This document shows, one piece after another, positions 52,858 through 64,000 of a DNA stretch of 64,000 nt; position 1 is the first letter of the stretch, and each line of letters begins with the position of its first letter. The stretch spans positions 182,501 to 246,500 of the forward strand of contig NW_027506895.1 in NCBI RefSeq assembly GCF_052324685.1, read 5' to 3'. The notes beneath the pieces are model-generated. The model saw only the letters and a program-made list of their open reading frames with translations, was not told the origin of the DNA and did no database searches. The DNA comes from Brachyhypopomus gauderio. Its lineage: Eukaryota > Chordata > Actinopteri > Gymnotiformes > Hypopomidae. The translations under genes and the position numbers were made by a program.

Positions 52858-55217
52858 TGTGACGCTCGGGGCTGGACGAAGGACGAGACACGAAATCCTT
52901 CTTGACGGACGTCACTTTCAATTTATTAACATATATTGCGCAATAGCGCACGGGGAACAGAGATACATACACAGCAACGTGTAGACTTTAGACAACGACG
53001 AGCACAGGACACTGCGCGAGCGCACATTAAATAGACAAACCACATTAACCCCATGTGATTACGAGACGATTCACAGGTGAGACGGATTATCACATGACAT
53101 AGCCATCACCACGAAATATCCACAGACGCAGACAATGCACGTAGACTACGTAAACACATGCCCAAAAGGGAGGGGCCGGGGTCCTCAACGTGACAGACGC
53201 CCCCTCCAAGGGCACTACCCGTCCCGGGGTGCCAACAGGATCGAGTGCCCCGAACCCACGACGATGGGCGGATCCGACGCGCTCAGTCCTGCGTCTGGGA
53301 GGTGACTGCCCTTGGCGAAGCGTCCATCACGAATCGCCTAGCACACCCTCCCTGGGAAGACGGGGGAAAAGACGTTAAACACATTAAACGGCACATTCAC
53401 AAACACACACACAGGCACGTTTACACAAAGTGGCACAAGAGGGAAAAACGGGTTAGGTACACAAAGGGGAAGACTGACAAACACAGGAACACACACATGT
53501 AACATAGGCGCCAGGCTTCGCGCCAGGAGAAGAGCGAGTAGGGGAGAGAGCTCTGGTGCTGCTGGCGCTGTGTTGGGCAATCCCCCTCCTGCCTTCGCTG
53601 CGAACTCTCCACCGGGTGCAGCGTGGCTGGCGGACGTGCCCGGTGCAGCGTGGCTGGCGGACGTGCCAGGAGCAGCGCGGCGGGCGGACGTGCCAGGAGC
53701 AGCGCGGCGGGCGGACGTGCCAGGAGCAGCACGGCGGGCGGATGTGCCAGGTGCAGCGCGGCGGGCGGACGTTCCAGGCGCAGCGCGAGGAAGCTCCTCC
53801 TCGTAGTCCATCCGCTCCTCCTCGCCCTCCAGGACCCCTTCCATGGACTCTCACCCCGGGAATAGTCCATGGGGCTGGCCCCGGAAGGACTGGAGGACGT
53901 GGTCTCTCCAGGAGTCCTCCTCCCTTTGACGGTTCTCACAGAGGAGGGAAGGCTCTCCTCCTCGTCCTCCGTGCAGGAGTCGCTCTCGGGTGTTCCCGAG
54001 CCCACAGACGGGGAATAGTCCTCTGCTCCGTACTCCACTGTGGACCTGTCGTCCTCCAACGGAGGGTAATGGTCCCGCTCCTCCTCCTGGCCCTTGGGAG
54101 AGAGACCCACAGGCGGAGGGAGGTAGTCCTCCTCCTCTGACTCCTCCTCCTCTTCGCCGTAGTCTATGGTGGTGTCGGTGTAGACGGAGGGAGGGTACTC
54201 CTCTTCCTCCTCCCCCTCCCCAACATAGTCCACGGTGGGAGCGGAGTAGATGGATGGAGGGTAATCCTCCTCCTCATCCTCCTCCTCGGAGTCCCCTTCC
54301 CCGAATTCGCTTTCTGGGGTGGACTCCGTAGCACCGAAGACGCAGAAGTCCACCCTCAGAGGCGAGAGGGCGCGTGCTGGATGGGGGCGTCACTGGCGCT
54401 CACGCCAAATCCGCACCACCCCCTCGCGGAGCTCCTTGGCCAACTCGGGGTCCTGCGTACTCCGTGCTGCGGCCAGCTGGAACGCGCAGACGGGATCCTG
54501 CTCCAGCTGCTCCTGTGTCGGAGGGTCCTCTTCCTCTACAAGCTCGCCCTCTGGTGGCGATGCCTGGTAGAACTCCGGGACGCTCACTCTTATGGGCGAG
54601 CCCTCCTGGGAAGGTGCGGGGTGCCGCTCTCGCCACACTCGGACCGCAGTCCGGTAGTACTCCTCCTTCAGCTCGGGAATAGTGGTCTCCCGAGCCGCGC
54701 AGAGCAGGTAGGAGCACTCCGGGTCCTCCATGAGCTGCGTCCGAGTCGGCGGAGCTTCGTGGCGTGGGGGAGAAGACGAAGAGCGGTGATGCCGCTTACT
54801 GGGCTTCTTGCCCTTCTTCGGCTTCCCCTTGTAGCCTGGCATTCTGGGTTGGTGTCTCGAACGGCTCGTCGTTCTGTGACGCTCGGGGCTGGACGAAGGA
54901 CGAGACACGAAATCCTTCTTGACGAACGTCACTTTCAATTTATTAACATATATTGCGCAATAGCGCACGGGGAACAGAGATACATACACAGCAACGTGTA
55001 GACTTTAGACAACGACGAGCACAGGACACTGCGCGAGCGCACATTAAATAGACAAACCACATTAACCCCATGTGATTACGAGACGATTCACAGGTGAGAC
55101 GGATTATCACATGACATAGCCATCACCACGAAATATCCACAGACGCAGACGATGCACGTAGACTACGTAAACACACGCCCAAAAGGGAGGGGCCGGGGTC
55201 CTCAACGTGACATATTC
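52853..55217 (-). mobile_element. Young LTR retrotransposon-like element, no pol visible
   Basis: Two 338-bp direct LTRs (52858-53195 and 54875-55212), both TGTGACG...CGTGACA, differ at about three positions by eye. A 5-bp target duplication tattc lies at 52853-52857 and 55213-55217. Orientation is minus, since open frames and the poly-purine tract (minus strand, next to 53195) point that way. Inside, 54842-54390 encodes a basic 150-residue protein with two related domains of about 45 residues (LMEDPECSYLLCAARE and LEQDPVCAFQLAAARS). A second frame at 54353-53421 is acidic with PPS-Y repeats. No reverse transcriptase, integrase or zinc knuckle is recognised, so it is probably non-autonomous. 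It looks structurally whole for its type and very recent. Confidence 0.88.
53615..53792. repeat. 30-bp coding VNTR in the LTR element
   Basis: About six units of gcagcgcggcgggcggacgt / gccaggagca type (30 bp, GC-rich) in tandem. On the minus strand in one frame they give ARPPAALLL-type repeats. Confidence 0.9.
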
Positions 55218-56840
55218 ATTTTAATATAGTAAATTAATGACTGTAAAAAGGATTATATACTGTAAAATGAAGACGACATTGTCGCAAAAAATTCAATTTA
55301 TTGTATTGCTTTGAATATTTTAAAAACATTTTAAAACATTTGAGCATTTAAATACAAGGTACAATATTAAATGTGGAACTGTATAAAAACACAAAAAGCT
55401 TTAGAAAAAAAAAACAATTAAATTCCTCCTTTCTGGGCTGGGGAATCCTTGATTTGGGTCTGAAAAGTCGCTAAGTTGGCAACACTGGTCTTCCGTACTT
55501 GGTACTCACGGCTAGCAAAAAAACAAGTGATGAGCTTCACTAAATGCAGCTAGCTGGCACACCAACACATACATGCTAGCAAACACTAACATTTATGCAG
55601 TAACATTACTCCTACAGCAAACTGATGCTGATGTTATCCACTAAATGTCACAAAATAACAAATTCTATCAAAATGTCATATACAATGAGTAAGTTTTCCC
55701 TCTCCCAGTGCAGTGTAGGATTATGTAGCAGAGCAGTACCTTAGAATGGTGGAATTGAGAGCTGATGAACACTGGCTTCATGTTCATTTACACTATACTG
55801 GAATAAACTGATGAAAGCAAAGCTTTCAGTGCTATTTATCTTGCTTAGTACCAGTTACTACCTTGACACAGACTGACTGTTTATTAGCTGAAAGATGCGA
55901 GCTAAAAAGCTAGCTTAGCTAACCATTAGCACTAGAAGACTGGCTGCTGGTGTATGCGCCTACAATAAAAACAGTGATTTTAACGCAGGTTAATATAAAC
56001 CCGCTTAAATTTTCATCGCAGGTTTATATATATATAATGATCTCACTGAAATCTTGGAATTAATCTAGATTAATCTATATTAAAATGGCTCATATGTGTG
56101 CTACCCAAGTAATGACTAAAAGTCAGTATTTGAGATAGGGTTTCTTAATACAGAGGGTGCATTAGACCAGGGGCTCATCTCCTGTTTCCAAAATGCATCA
56201 ATGACTGCTTGAGAAAGCAGTTCTACTTTAATACTTGAAAAAAAACATGCTCAATAAAATGTAGGCTACTCGTGTTCAATGGTTTATTCAGTTAAACATG
56301 AATTTGTAAGCCTACATACTGTACATTAAAGGGGGTTGATAACATGTTTATTCAGCTAAATATGATATTTGAAATGTAAGCCAACAGCTGTTTGTCTGTA
56401 CAACCTAAAAAAATACATTAAAAGTATCTGTCTGACTGAACAGTTCTCTTGTATTACGTTAGCCTCTTGTAATTCCAGGACGAAACACGAGAGAACGTGA
56501 AGACGTTAAGATTGGGCGTTTTGAAAATAAACAACCATCAAATAATGTGATAAAAAACACCATGAACCGATTAAAATAAACTAGCTAAAACACGTTTGAA
56601 ACCAAAACTATGGGTCTGTACCAAAACCTAGTGAGCTCTCTACATAGACAGCATCTTACGTCATGGGATGGGCGTTCCTGAGAAGTAGGCTGTCCCAATT
56701 CTTAGATACCTTAAAAATGCTGTCTACTAAGATACCTTAATCTGACCCTGTAATAAGTGAGCATTAGACCCTTCCTTGGCCGGTAAGGCAATCCCATGAT
56801 GCAACGCGGGGCAGCACGGCGCAGCTCAACTTTTTTCATC
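55218..56840. other. Intergenic and upstream of the Myb/SANT-like gene
   Basis: A transposon right end (agtcgctaagttggcaacac) lies at 55466-55489. An inverted piece of the 31180-31570 repeat lies at 56420-56560. Bases 56600-56840 hold CpG and a cccatgatgcaacg-type promoter-like context before the ATG. No other gene. Confidence 0.45.
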
Positions 56841-58684
56841 ATGGCGGACGGAAGAAGGATGGCCAGCGGCGAAGTCATTTTCAAATGTAAGTTATTTAAG
56901 ATTTTATACCGTAAGTGTGGTATTTTATGGGTTTTCTTGGCATAACAGAACACAAATTAGCGATTTATTGGGTTAGTCGGTGGCCTTTTTCCAGTTTTTT
57001 ATATATCGATGTGTTAGCATTTATGCTAGCAGGTTTTGAAGCGTCAGAGCACTGTTTTAGATGGGCTGATGATAACAGCCCATCTAAAAGCGTTTTTTTT
57101 ATCAGTCACTGTAATATTTTATTAGTTATCTTAGTTATTCCTTTCTTGTATAGTTTGTTAGCCCTGCTGGGTTAATAAGACATGTATGTGGGCTTTTTAA
57201 CGTGATAGTCAGTGTTCAGATATACAAATGATTTCCACTTTTTTAGGGATCAGATCAGCAATCGAAGCCTTTAAAGGCTTAAATAGAAAAAGAGAGGCTC
57301 TTCACCAGGCAGAAAAACTCTGCTCTCTCAGCTTGGAAGCAAGAGCTTATTTTAGCCAAACTAGTTAGTTATTTAATGATAATATATTCTTATTCTATTT
57401 CATCTTAAATGATGCAGCTGTTACACTTTGATACACTAAATCAGCTAGCTAACTGGTTCTGATTACAATAATAAAATGTTAGGTTTGTGGCAAATAAGTT
57501 GATATAAAACCTGCTTTAGAAAACTAAATAGTTAATACGCAACTAATGCATTGTCAGTTACTGTTACGGAACAGCTCCGGACCCTTCCCTGTGGGCGTGC
57601 CGTTACGTTGTCTGCGTGTCGTTATGTCCATGTTTGTACTTCCGTGGGTGTGGGTTGTCTGTGAGCGTGTTCGTTAGTTACACCTGTGCCTTGTCTCGAG
57701 GTCACGTGGGTCTGTGTAATCACCTATTTAATGTGCGTTCGCGCAGTGTCGTGTGCTCGTCTTTGTCCAAAAGTTCATGCCTGTGTGAGCAGTGCTTACA
57801 CTGTCTGTGCGGGGCTTTCCGTTTTGTGTCCTAATAAATTATATGTTCCACTACGATCGTTGTTGTGCCTGCCTCCTCCACAACGCGTCACAGTTACAGT
57901 ATAAGCTAATATTAAGCTAATAATTGCTTAATATTCATGCATTTAGGCATCTTTCTAAACATATTGCAAAATGTTTGATTACACTCGAAACTTTGTGTAG
58001 AACACTGAGGTTAAAATGTATTTTCCTGAATTATAAAGCATCTTAATGCCATAATTAGTTTTTGTTTGTTTTTTGACAGGACTATTGTTCTGGACTTGGG
58101 GCTTGCGGACAAAGTAACGCCCCAACAAGCCAGAAAAAAATGGGACAACTTAAAAAAGAAGTACAAAGTAAGTTCAAAGATTAACCTGAAATTGTGTAGA
58201 ATAATGTATGTATTTTATAGATTTTTATGTATTGATTTACGTGTAGTTCAGATATGTAAATAATTGTTTATGTTGTAAAATAATTCAGTTAGAGAGGATA
58301 GCAGATTGAGGTTGGATTACAGGTTTAAATTTATTTTAGGAGCTTAAGTGTCCACCTTCAGGGAGTGGGACAGACAATGGGGAAGCCACTGCAGGTACGT
58401 GGCCCTGGTTCAGCCTCATGGATGAGGCTCTTGGCAATCGACCATCGGTCACACCACCTTTGCTAGTAGCCTCATCTAATGAGGAGGAACCAGGGCCATC
58501 TTCTGTTGTGACTTCCCCGTTGTCTGAGGAGAGAGGAAGGAAGCGGCAGGGAACACTTCTTGACCTCCTGCGAGAGGACATGGAGAGAGAGAGGGAGAGA
58601 GAAGAGAGGAGAGAGAGGGCAGAGCAGGAGCGGTCAGATCGCTTGTATAACTTGCTAGAAAAGCTAGTTAACAAAATTAACTAA
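56841..58684 (+). CDS. Myb/SANT-like (trihelix-type) DNA-binding protein, possibly transposon-derived
   Basis: ATG in atcATGG context at 56841 (MADGRRMASGEVIFK), donor at 56887. A possible second exon begins at 57249 (IRSAIEAFKGLNRKREALHQ); its 3' border is unclear. Exon 58080-58167 (TIVLDLGLADKVTPQQARKK, WDNLKKKYK) is the diagnostic third helix of fish Myb/SANT-like domains. Last exon 58340-58684 has ELKCPPSGSG, a linker, then an Arg/Glu-rich coiled coil and the stop. Such proteins accompany PIF/Harbinger transposons and are also found as single genes in fish. A solo LTR sits in an intron. The gene may be intact; the middle exon needs RNA support. Confidence 0.6.
57557..57897 (+). mobile_element. 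Solo LTR, 331 bp
   Basis: Begins TGTTACGG, ends CGTCACA (57562-57892), with a 5-bp duplication gttac on each side (57557-57561 and 57893-57897). A polyadenylation signal aataaa lies at about 57832. The block tatttaatgtgcgttcgcgc is shared, in reverse complement, with the LTRs of the element at 52858-55212, so the families are related. No internal part remains. Confidence 0.88.
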
Positions 58685-59058
58685 TTTATTTGTGAATTCT
58701 AAAATAAAATTTTTTTTGAATTTAAGAACTGGCATTTATGTGTGCTTTTTTTTAAAAAGCAGTCATGGAAAACTAATGCATGCCTTGCAGGTATACTATA
58801 CTGATATAAACTTACTTAATCGGTTGTTCATTGTATAATAACACTTGCTGAAATTCATACTCCTCTTAAATTGTTTGCATTTTTTAATTCTTACTCACAC
58901 AAGACTAATATTAACAGTGAGTAGAACAAGTGAACTGGTTTAAAGTAGCACAGATAAGACAATGAAATAAGACATTTAAAACTAGAACATTAAACAAACA
59001 TGAATGATGTATGTACAATATTTACATTAAGAATATTGGCAGTGCGAGAGGACATGGA
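58685..59058. other. Intergenic, AT-rich
   Basis: The 3'UTR of the Myb/SANT-like gene probably ends near the aataaaat at 58702. Nothing else is recognised. Confidence 0.5.
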
Positions 59059-60070
59059 TGTGACGGGCAGGTGTGAGCAACAAAAAGGAAGCGATCACGC
59101 CAAGTCTCAGGGAAAAAGGATGGTTTAATATAAAGTGTGCAAACCTAAAACCCGTGCAATAGATCCAAATTAAGGATATAATGACCAGCGGTCAACTGGT
59201 ACAAAGACAAGACATATATAGACAGACAAACGACCATCAGGTGGGAACGGATCACGGGCTCCGCCCACCTGAGGGGCGTACACGACATCACAAAACAACA
59301 ACAACACAGCCGCTGTGGACGGAGGCGACCGGTAGGGGGCCGCCTCACCGTGACAGACCCCCCCACCAAGCCGCACTCCCCTCCACTGGGTGTGTGGCAC
59401 ACAGCGGCTGCACAACAACACGAAGGGGCAGGAAGGCAAGGACAGGCAGGGACACACCTCCTGCAGTCCACGAGCTGAAACACAAAACACATAACGTTAG
59501 TCAGCTCACCTCCCTGGGCGGGACCCTGGACCGACTGGGCCGTTAACAACACATAACCACGCCCCGGTCGGTCACAGGGCCCTCGCGCCCTAACCGGCCC
59601 TTGGCCGGTGAGCCCCACAGGTGTGAGGACGAGGAGCTATGGCTCCTGTGTCGTCCTTAGCGTATGTGTGTGTGCAGGTTACCTCCCCGAGGCGTGGCTT
59701 CTTCACCTCCTGGACCTACCTCCTCCCAGAGCTGACCCCTGCCTTCTGCTAGGGGTCACCCCAGCCTCCTGGGGGAGCCAACCCCTCCCGGGGTCCCTCA
59801 TCACAAGGTGGACTCCTCCACCCAACCCAGGAGCGCCAGAGACCGAGGCCCAGAGCACCCCCGACGCGGGCTAGGGAGCAGCCCCAAGGGCCTCCTGGTC
59901 ACCCCGGGCAGGAGGGAGGATCTCCTCCCTCAGCAGGAGCTTTTCAGACTGGAGCCCCATGGTCCCCAAACATCCGGGGGCCCCAGCCCTCTAGGGAGGG
60001 GCTCTTCATGACCGGGCTCCGGTCACCCCACAACACAAGGGGGCTCCTGCCAGGTGGAGACCCCCACAAG
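59059..60070 (-). mobile_element. Truncated LTR element, related family
   Basis: An LTR-like block 59059-59355 (TGTGACGG...CGTGACA) is followed by a purine-tract-like stretch (on the minus strand gcggcttggtgggggggtc), in the same arrangement as 53195-53215. The adjoining Pro-rich, GC-rich internal sequence runs to about 60070, where it stops without a second LTR. A broken fossil. Confidence 0.75.
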
Positions 60071-60362
60071 GTCACAAGGTTTTGTTAATTGGAGAATACG
60101 AATATCTTTTAGTACTACACAATTTGTAAACGGAATAACAGACTGTAGTTCATCAAGACAGTTGCTGTCTGTTCTCACACACACACACACACTTAAGGAC
60201 TATGGTAGAACAGCAGACACAGAGCAGAATGCTTTATTGTGAACACTGATTTACAGCATGTCTCAGTATGAACATCACAAAGATCAAAACCAGAATGATT
60301 TGTACTAGAAAGAGACCCTTTATGTGCCTATGTTCCTGCACAGGGGAAACACTGACTCCCAA

Positions 60363-60492
60363 AAAGTCATACTGTATACAGCATACTGCTCTCAGTACAT
60401 ATTGTATACAGCATACTGCTCTCAGTACATACTATATACTGCTTTCAGTACATACTGTATACCGCATACTGCTATCAGTACATACTGTAAAC
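60363..60492. repeat. 28-bp tandem repeat, about five copies
   Basis: Units of the type catactgctctcagtacata plus ctgtatac. Low-copy minisatellite, noncoding. Confidence 0.85.
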
Positions 60493-61567
60493 TAGTCCCC
60501 GTCTGCAGTATAGTATCCAGATTCCAACAAACACAAATACTACGAAGGTTCCACCCACTTGGGAAAGATTTTCTGCCACCATTGCATGATGGGATGCATT
60601 ACACCAGGATGATAACTTGGTGGAAGTGGTACGTAGGTGATTCTGGTCACATCCTGCATACCCCATTCTGATTTGTGGCTCAGTCAGTACGCAAGAAGTA
60701 TGTAGCAGGCTATTTCAAACACACCCCTGACAGTATGATGTCACTCCCTGGTTCAGTTAGTAAATAAAACACACAGCCACAAACACACATCTGATGTGGA
60801 AGGTCCTCCCAGCTTTAGTGCACTGAACTATGGTCACATTTGAGGCAGTGTCCAGAATAGGGATGCACAATATATCATTTGTAAATCATCAATGCGATAA
60901 TGGCCTTCACCATACTGCTATTACAGAAGTCTGCGCTATGAAAATCACTGATGTTATTTAATCGTGTCCTGACCTCAGACATTCTAGTTGCGTGGATGTT
61001 TTCACGTGTCATGATGTACAAATAATAATAATAATATTAACAATAACAATAACAATACACTCATTAACAAATACTTTTTGTCAAAATAGTGCAGGCCAAT
61101 GTTTAACTGGATCAGATCAAGGGTCCACCAATGCGTTTGATCATATTGCAAGGCACACTTCAATCACAGCATGTAGCAATTTAATCACAATATTTGTTTT
61201 TCTTGTTTTCATCCGCGTTATGGAGCTCCAGGCCAGAAGGGGGGGCTGGAGGGTTCGACGGCAGTGGCCAGCCTGGTGTTGGAATGCTCTCAGAGATGCT
61301 CAGTCTGTGTTTCTCCTCCCTGTGCTTGGATCCCCCAATGGAGGTGAACACGGACGTACCGCCCGCTTCAGTCTGAGATGGAGAAGAGTCGGAAACGCCG
61401 CTGGAGTTACAGCTCGGGATCCGTGGACGGAGCCTGGCAGTGGAATTAGAGTGTGAACGAGTTATAGGAGGAACGAGGAGGCAGAGCTATGACTTCTGGC
61501 CCATGGAAGTCTCCTCAGAGAGAGAGAGATGTCATGGCTTCAGTCCTCTCCCACTTCCCAGAAGGTT
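60493..61567. other. Region 3' of rnf122
   Basis: Contains a gggatgcacaatatatcatt transposon end (60860) and AT-rich sequence. It is probably partly rnf122 3'UTR. No other gene. Confidence 0.45.
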
Positions 61568-63132
61568 CTACACCAGCTCGTCCAGCAGGGTGCCGATGCT
61601 CTGGTTCTGGTCGGACACTCCCACCAGGGCTTTGTTACACATGGGACACACACATCGCACTTCCAGCCACTTCACCACACACCTGCGAAAACACACACAT
61701 GGTCACACACCTGCGAAAACACACACAGTCACACACCTGCGAAAACACACACACAGTCACATACCTGCTAAAACACACACAGTATCACACCAGCACAGTC
61801 ACATGCACGCAGAGCACAAGGAGATACGCTTACACATAAATATACACATGTAATTATAAATGCACATATAAATGTATGCACATATAATTATTTAAATGCT
61901 TGCACATATATAAATATGTGTAAATAGACTAACACCGATCTTTTCAAGGTCTCATATCTCATATTCTATCTGGGAATCATGATTATAGCAGCAGTTGCAG
62001 TACTATATTTATTTTGCCATTATTCACATATTTATGAAACATGTTGTTATTATCAATATAATTATGATACATGTAATGTATAATGAATACATGAATAATC
62101 TCATATTCAAAACAGATTCAAAACATTCCAAACAGATGATGGCTAAAATCACAAACAGCCAGGTATGACAACTGTGCTTGTTATTTGTAGAGCACCGTCC
62201 CAAAAGTCCGTCTCCATCTCCTCGAGAAAAGGAAAACAGGGCTTTTTTCCAAAACTCTTCCAGCCCACAGAGTAGGATCCTTGTCTGAGAGGGTCTTTAT
62301 GCTGAAGATGTGATGCTTTTGAGAAATGAAGCCGTCATTCTGAGTGTTATGAGCCCTTTATACCCAATCTCTGAGTGTTATAAGGCCTTCATGCTCTCAT
62401 TATCGGTGTTATAAGGCCTTTATATCATCTTTATGAGTATTACAAGGCCTTTATACCCTCGGAGGCACCTCTATTGCACAGTGACACTTTCATCAGTTGT
62501 CTAATATAAGGAAATAAAGTCCCGGAAATATGGCTCCAGGACTGGAGATGTGCAGCGTGATGTGTTCAGTGTTTGGGCCCAAAACAGGCCAAATGGCTCA
62601 GTGTCACTGACCTCCTATGGAAGGCATGTTGACATGGCAACACGCCTAGTTCATCCTTCACCTTGAAGTCCTCCAGGCACACAGCACACGTCTGCTGTGG
62701 AGGGAGTGTGGGCCACACAAGGACAGAGACACACACGGACAAATATGAACAGAGAGGCACATATACACACAGGGATGGAGTCACAGAGAGACAGAGACAA
62801 ACGTGGAGCCCAGACATGCAGAAGGACACACAGACAGCAACAGTCACAGAGAGTTAGACACACAAAAATATCCTTGGCTGTCTCACAAAAAACAGTGGTG
62901 ATTAGGATTTTTTTTGACACATATACATGTGATGTGTAATTTATTATAAAAACTCTGTTTTTTTTACCCCATGAAGATTCAACTTTTTTGTGTCTCCTTT
63001 CAAGACGACCTGCAATTCAGTGAAGAAAATACCATGTACAAAGCAGTGCAAGCAGAGCCAAAATACGGTCGAAATAAATCAACTCGCCAGCCACTGCCTT
63101 ACCTCTTTATATCCAAAGCGCTCATTTTGTGA
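61568..63132 (-). CDS. rnf122: RING finger protein 122, 3' exons (partial)
   Basis: Membrane-anchored RING-H2 ubiquitin ligase. Minus-strand exons: about 63132-63103 ([10 protein letters not shown]), 63009-62968 ([14 protein letters not shown]), 62694-62612 ([27 protein letters not shown]) and 61682-61568 ([20 protein letters not shown] to LLDELV and stop). The RING-H2 ligands CAVC, CQH-FH, C and CPMC are complete. Junction phases fit. The N-terminal signal/transmembrane exons were not found before 64000 and probably lie beyond the window. The order and sequence match human RNF122 closely, and the neighbours mak16 and tti2 support orthology. Confidence 0.94.
61674..61792. repeat. 24-bp minisatellite in rnf122 last intron
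   Basis: Four to five copies of cacacctgcgaaaacacaca(c)agt. The repeat begins exactly at the acceptor of the last rnf122 exon, so each unit copies an acceptor-like tttcgcag|gtgtgt on the minus strand. Confidence 0.88.
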
Positions 63133-64000
63133 CTGATGCCTCAACTTACTGTTGGAGAAAAAAGGAAGAGAAGCATTAAACCAGAAAATATGTCACACTT
63201 AAGTCTGATCACTTTTATACCGCACAGAGTTGAATGTAGTTTCACGGGCTGTAAGTATTACCACAAGATGTCAGTAGATCTCTTGCGAGAAAAGAAAATC
63301 ACAAAAAGACGCGCCTGAACATGAGCGAAGATTAAAGTATTCTGACTGAAAACTGAATTAAACTGGGTTTCCCGGTTGTGCGATAGACATGTAAAATGAA
63401 CCGCCTGGTTCACACTACACGACTTTTCAGTCGTCAGGTTTTTGTGCCGTCCGCACTACATGACTGGTCGTTCTGTAATCGCGAGTCTTTCAGTTGTTGT
63501 GGATTTCACACTACATGACTGATCGGCGACGCGGGCTCACTAATTACACGACTGGGGAATCGCCGACTCATCTGGCTGCCGTCCAAAAACACGAGAACAC
63601 GAAAACGAAACTCTCCCAGAACCAGCAACACCACGTAGTAGAAAAAAAAACAATGTACATGTACTCCACATTTTCGTTATTATTATTTTTTACCGTTTAA
63701 ACACTCCATAGTCCCAAGTTGCCAGAACTATTTCATCTCTCCGTTGCAGTGATAGATATAACAATCGCACTATTTCTCCAGTGCTGTTACAATAACTTAA
63801 ACAGTGTTGTAGTAAAGTTGTAAGAAAGGTGAGGATTTTGTGTGGTTACTGTTTTGAAAGCATTCTTGAAAGTTTTCTCTCCGCGTTCCCATTGGCTGTA
63901 GCTAGACGCTGCTGCCGACTCTCATGGCGCATTTCCACTAGGGCCTGCTTGGCGCGGTACGGTTCGATTAGCAACGGAACGGTACGGTCGCGTAGTGTTT
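63133..64000. mobile_element. rnf122 intron with MITE-like repeats
   Basis: Bases 63395-63575 hold several cactacacgactttt / cactacatgactgg repeats typical of a fish MITE. Bases 63925-64000 begin another element (ggcgcatttccactagggcc, then cggtacggttcg) cut by the window edge. No rnf122 exon was found here. Confidence 0.55.

Noticed and set aside
53556-54140. Plus-strand frames over the LTR element
   Set aside because: Antisense shadows of GC-rich repeats; the LTR and tract orientation put the coding strand on minus.
57616-57904. 72-codon Cys-rich frames
   Set aside because: They lie entirely inside a solo LTR.
59145-60011. Several proline-rich frames on both strands
   Set aside because: They fall in the LTR and GC-rich internal part of a truncated LTR element and show no conserved motif.

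Overview
The window looks like a piece of a teleost fish chromosome. It has intron-rich genes with GT/AG splice sites, fish-only gene families (a finTRIM), fish transposon families (hAT, Tc1, PIF/Harbinger, L2-clade LINEs, tRNA-derived SINEs, LTR elements) and many CA/GT microsatellites. The species cannot be named from the sequence.

Layout. 1-3.6 kb: the 3' exons of slc18a1 (vesicular monoamine transporter 1), + strand. 3.8-4.2 kb: a fresh partial copy of the 3' end of mak16. 5.9-8.7 kb: tti2 (Tel2-interacting protein 2), complete, + strand. 9.4 kb: an older decayed mak16 fragment. 10.7-13.0 kb: mak16, complete, - strand, 10 coding exons. 13-17 kb: a Tc1 remnant, a 57-bp satellite and L2 tails. 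17.0-20.4 kb: a finTRIM gene whose B30.2 exon is missing. In its place, in the same orientation and matching splice phase, lie exons derived from the 3' end of RANBP2 (FG fragment and Ran-binding domain). A decayed cyclophilin-domain remnant follows at 20.8-21.1 kb. 22-34 kb: transposon-rich, with an L2 LINE nested in a Ty3/Gypsy fossil, SINEs, and two hAT elements with clear 8-bp target duplications. 37.5-38.7 kb: a G2E3-like HECT fragment, - strand. 39.4-40.8 kb: a mosaic repeat and two tandem Harbinger elements. 42-47.3 kb: an exon-intron copy of only the N-terminal part of eif4g1, broken. 47.5-55.2 kb: transposons, including a young LTR element at 52.9-55.2 kb with 338-bp LTRs. 56.8-58.7 kb: a Myb/SANT-like gene with a solo LTR in an intron. 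59-60 kb: another LTR fossil. 61.6-63.1 kb: the 3' exons of rnf122, - strand; the gene runs off the right edge.

Together slc18a1, tti2, mak16 and rnf122 recall the human chromosome 8p genes SLC18A1, TTI2, MAK16 and RNF122, so the backbone is an old conserved neighbourhood (from memory, not checked by alignment). The ordinary genes act in separate processes: amine storage, PIKK kinase maturation, 60S ribosome assembly and ubiquitination.

The main discovery candidate is the TRIM-RANBP2 chimera. It predicts a 551-residue protein (RING, B-boxes, coiled coil, FG piece, Ran-binding domain) with an interferon-response-like element 49 bp upstream of its ATG. Its design parallels the primate TRIM5-cyclophilin A fusions, but with a nuclear-pore Ran-binding module.
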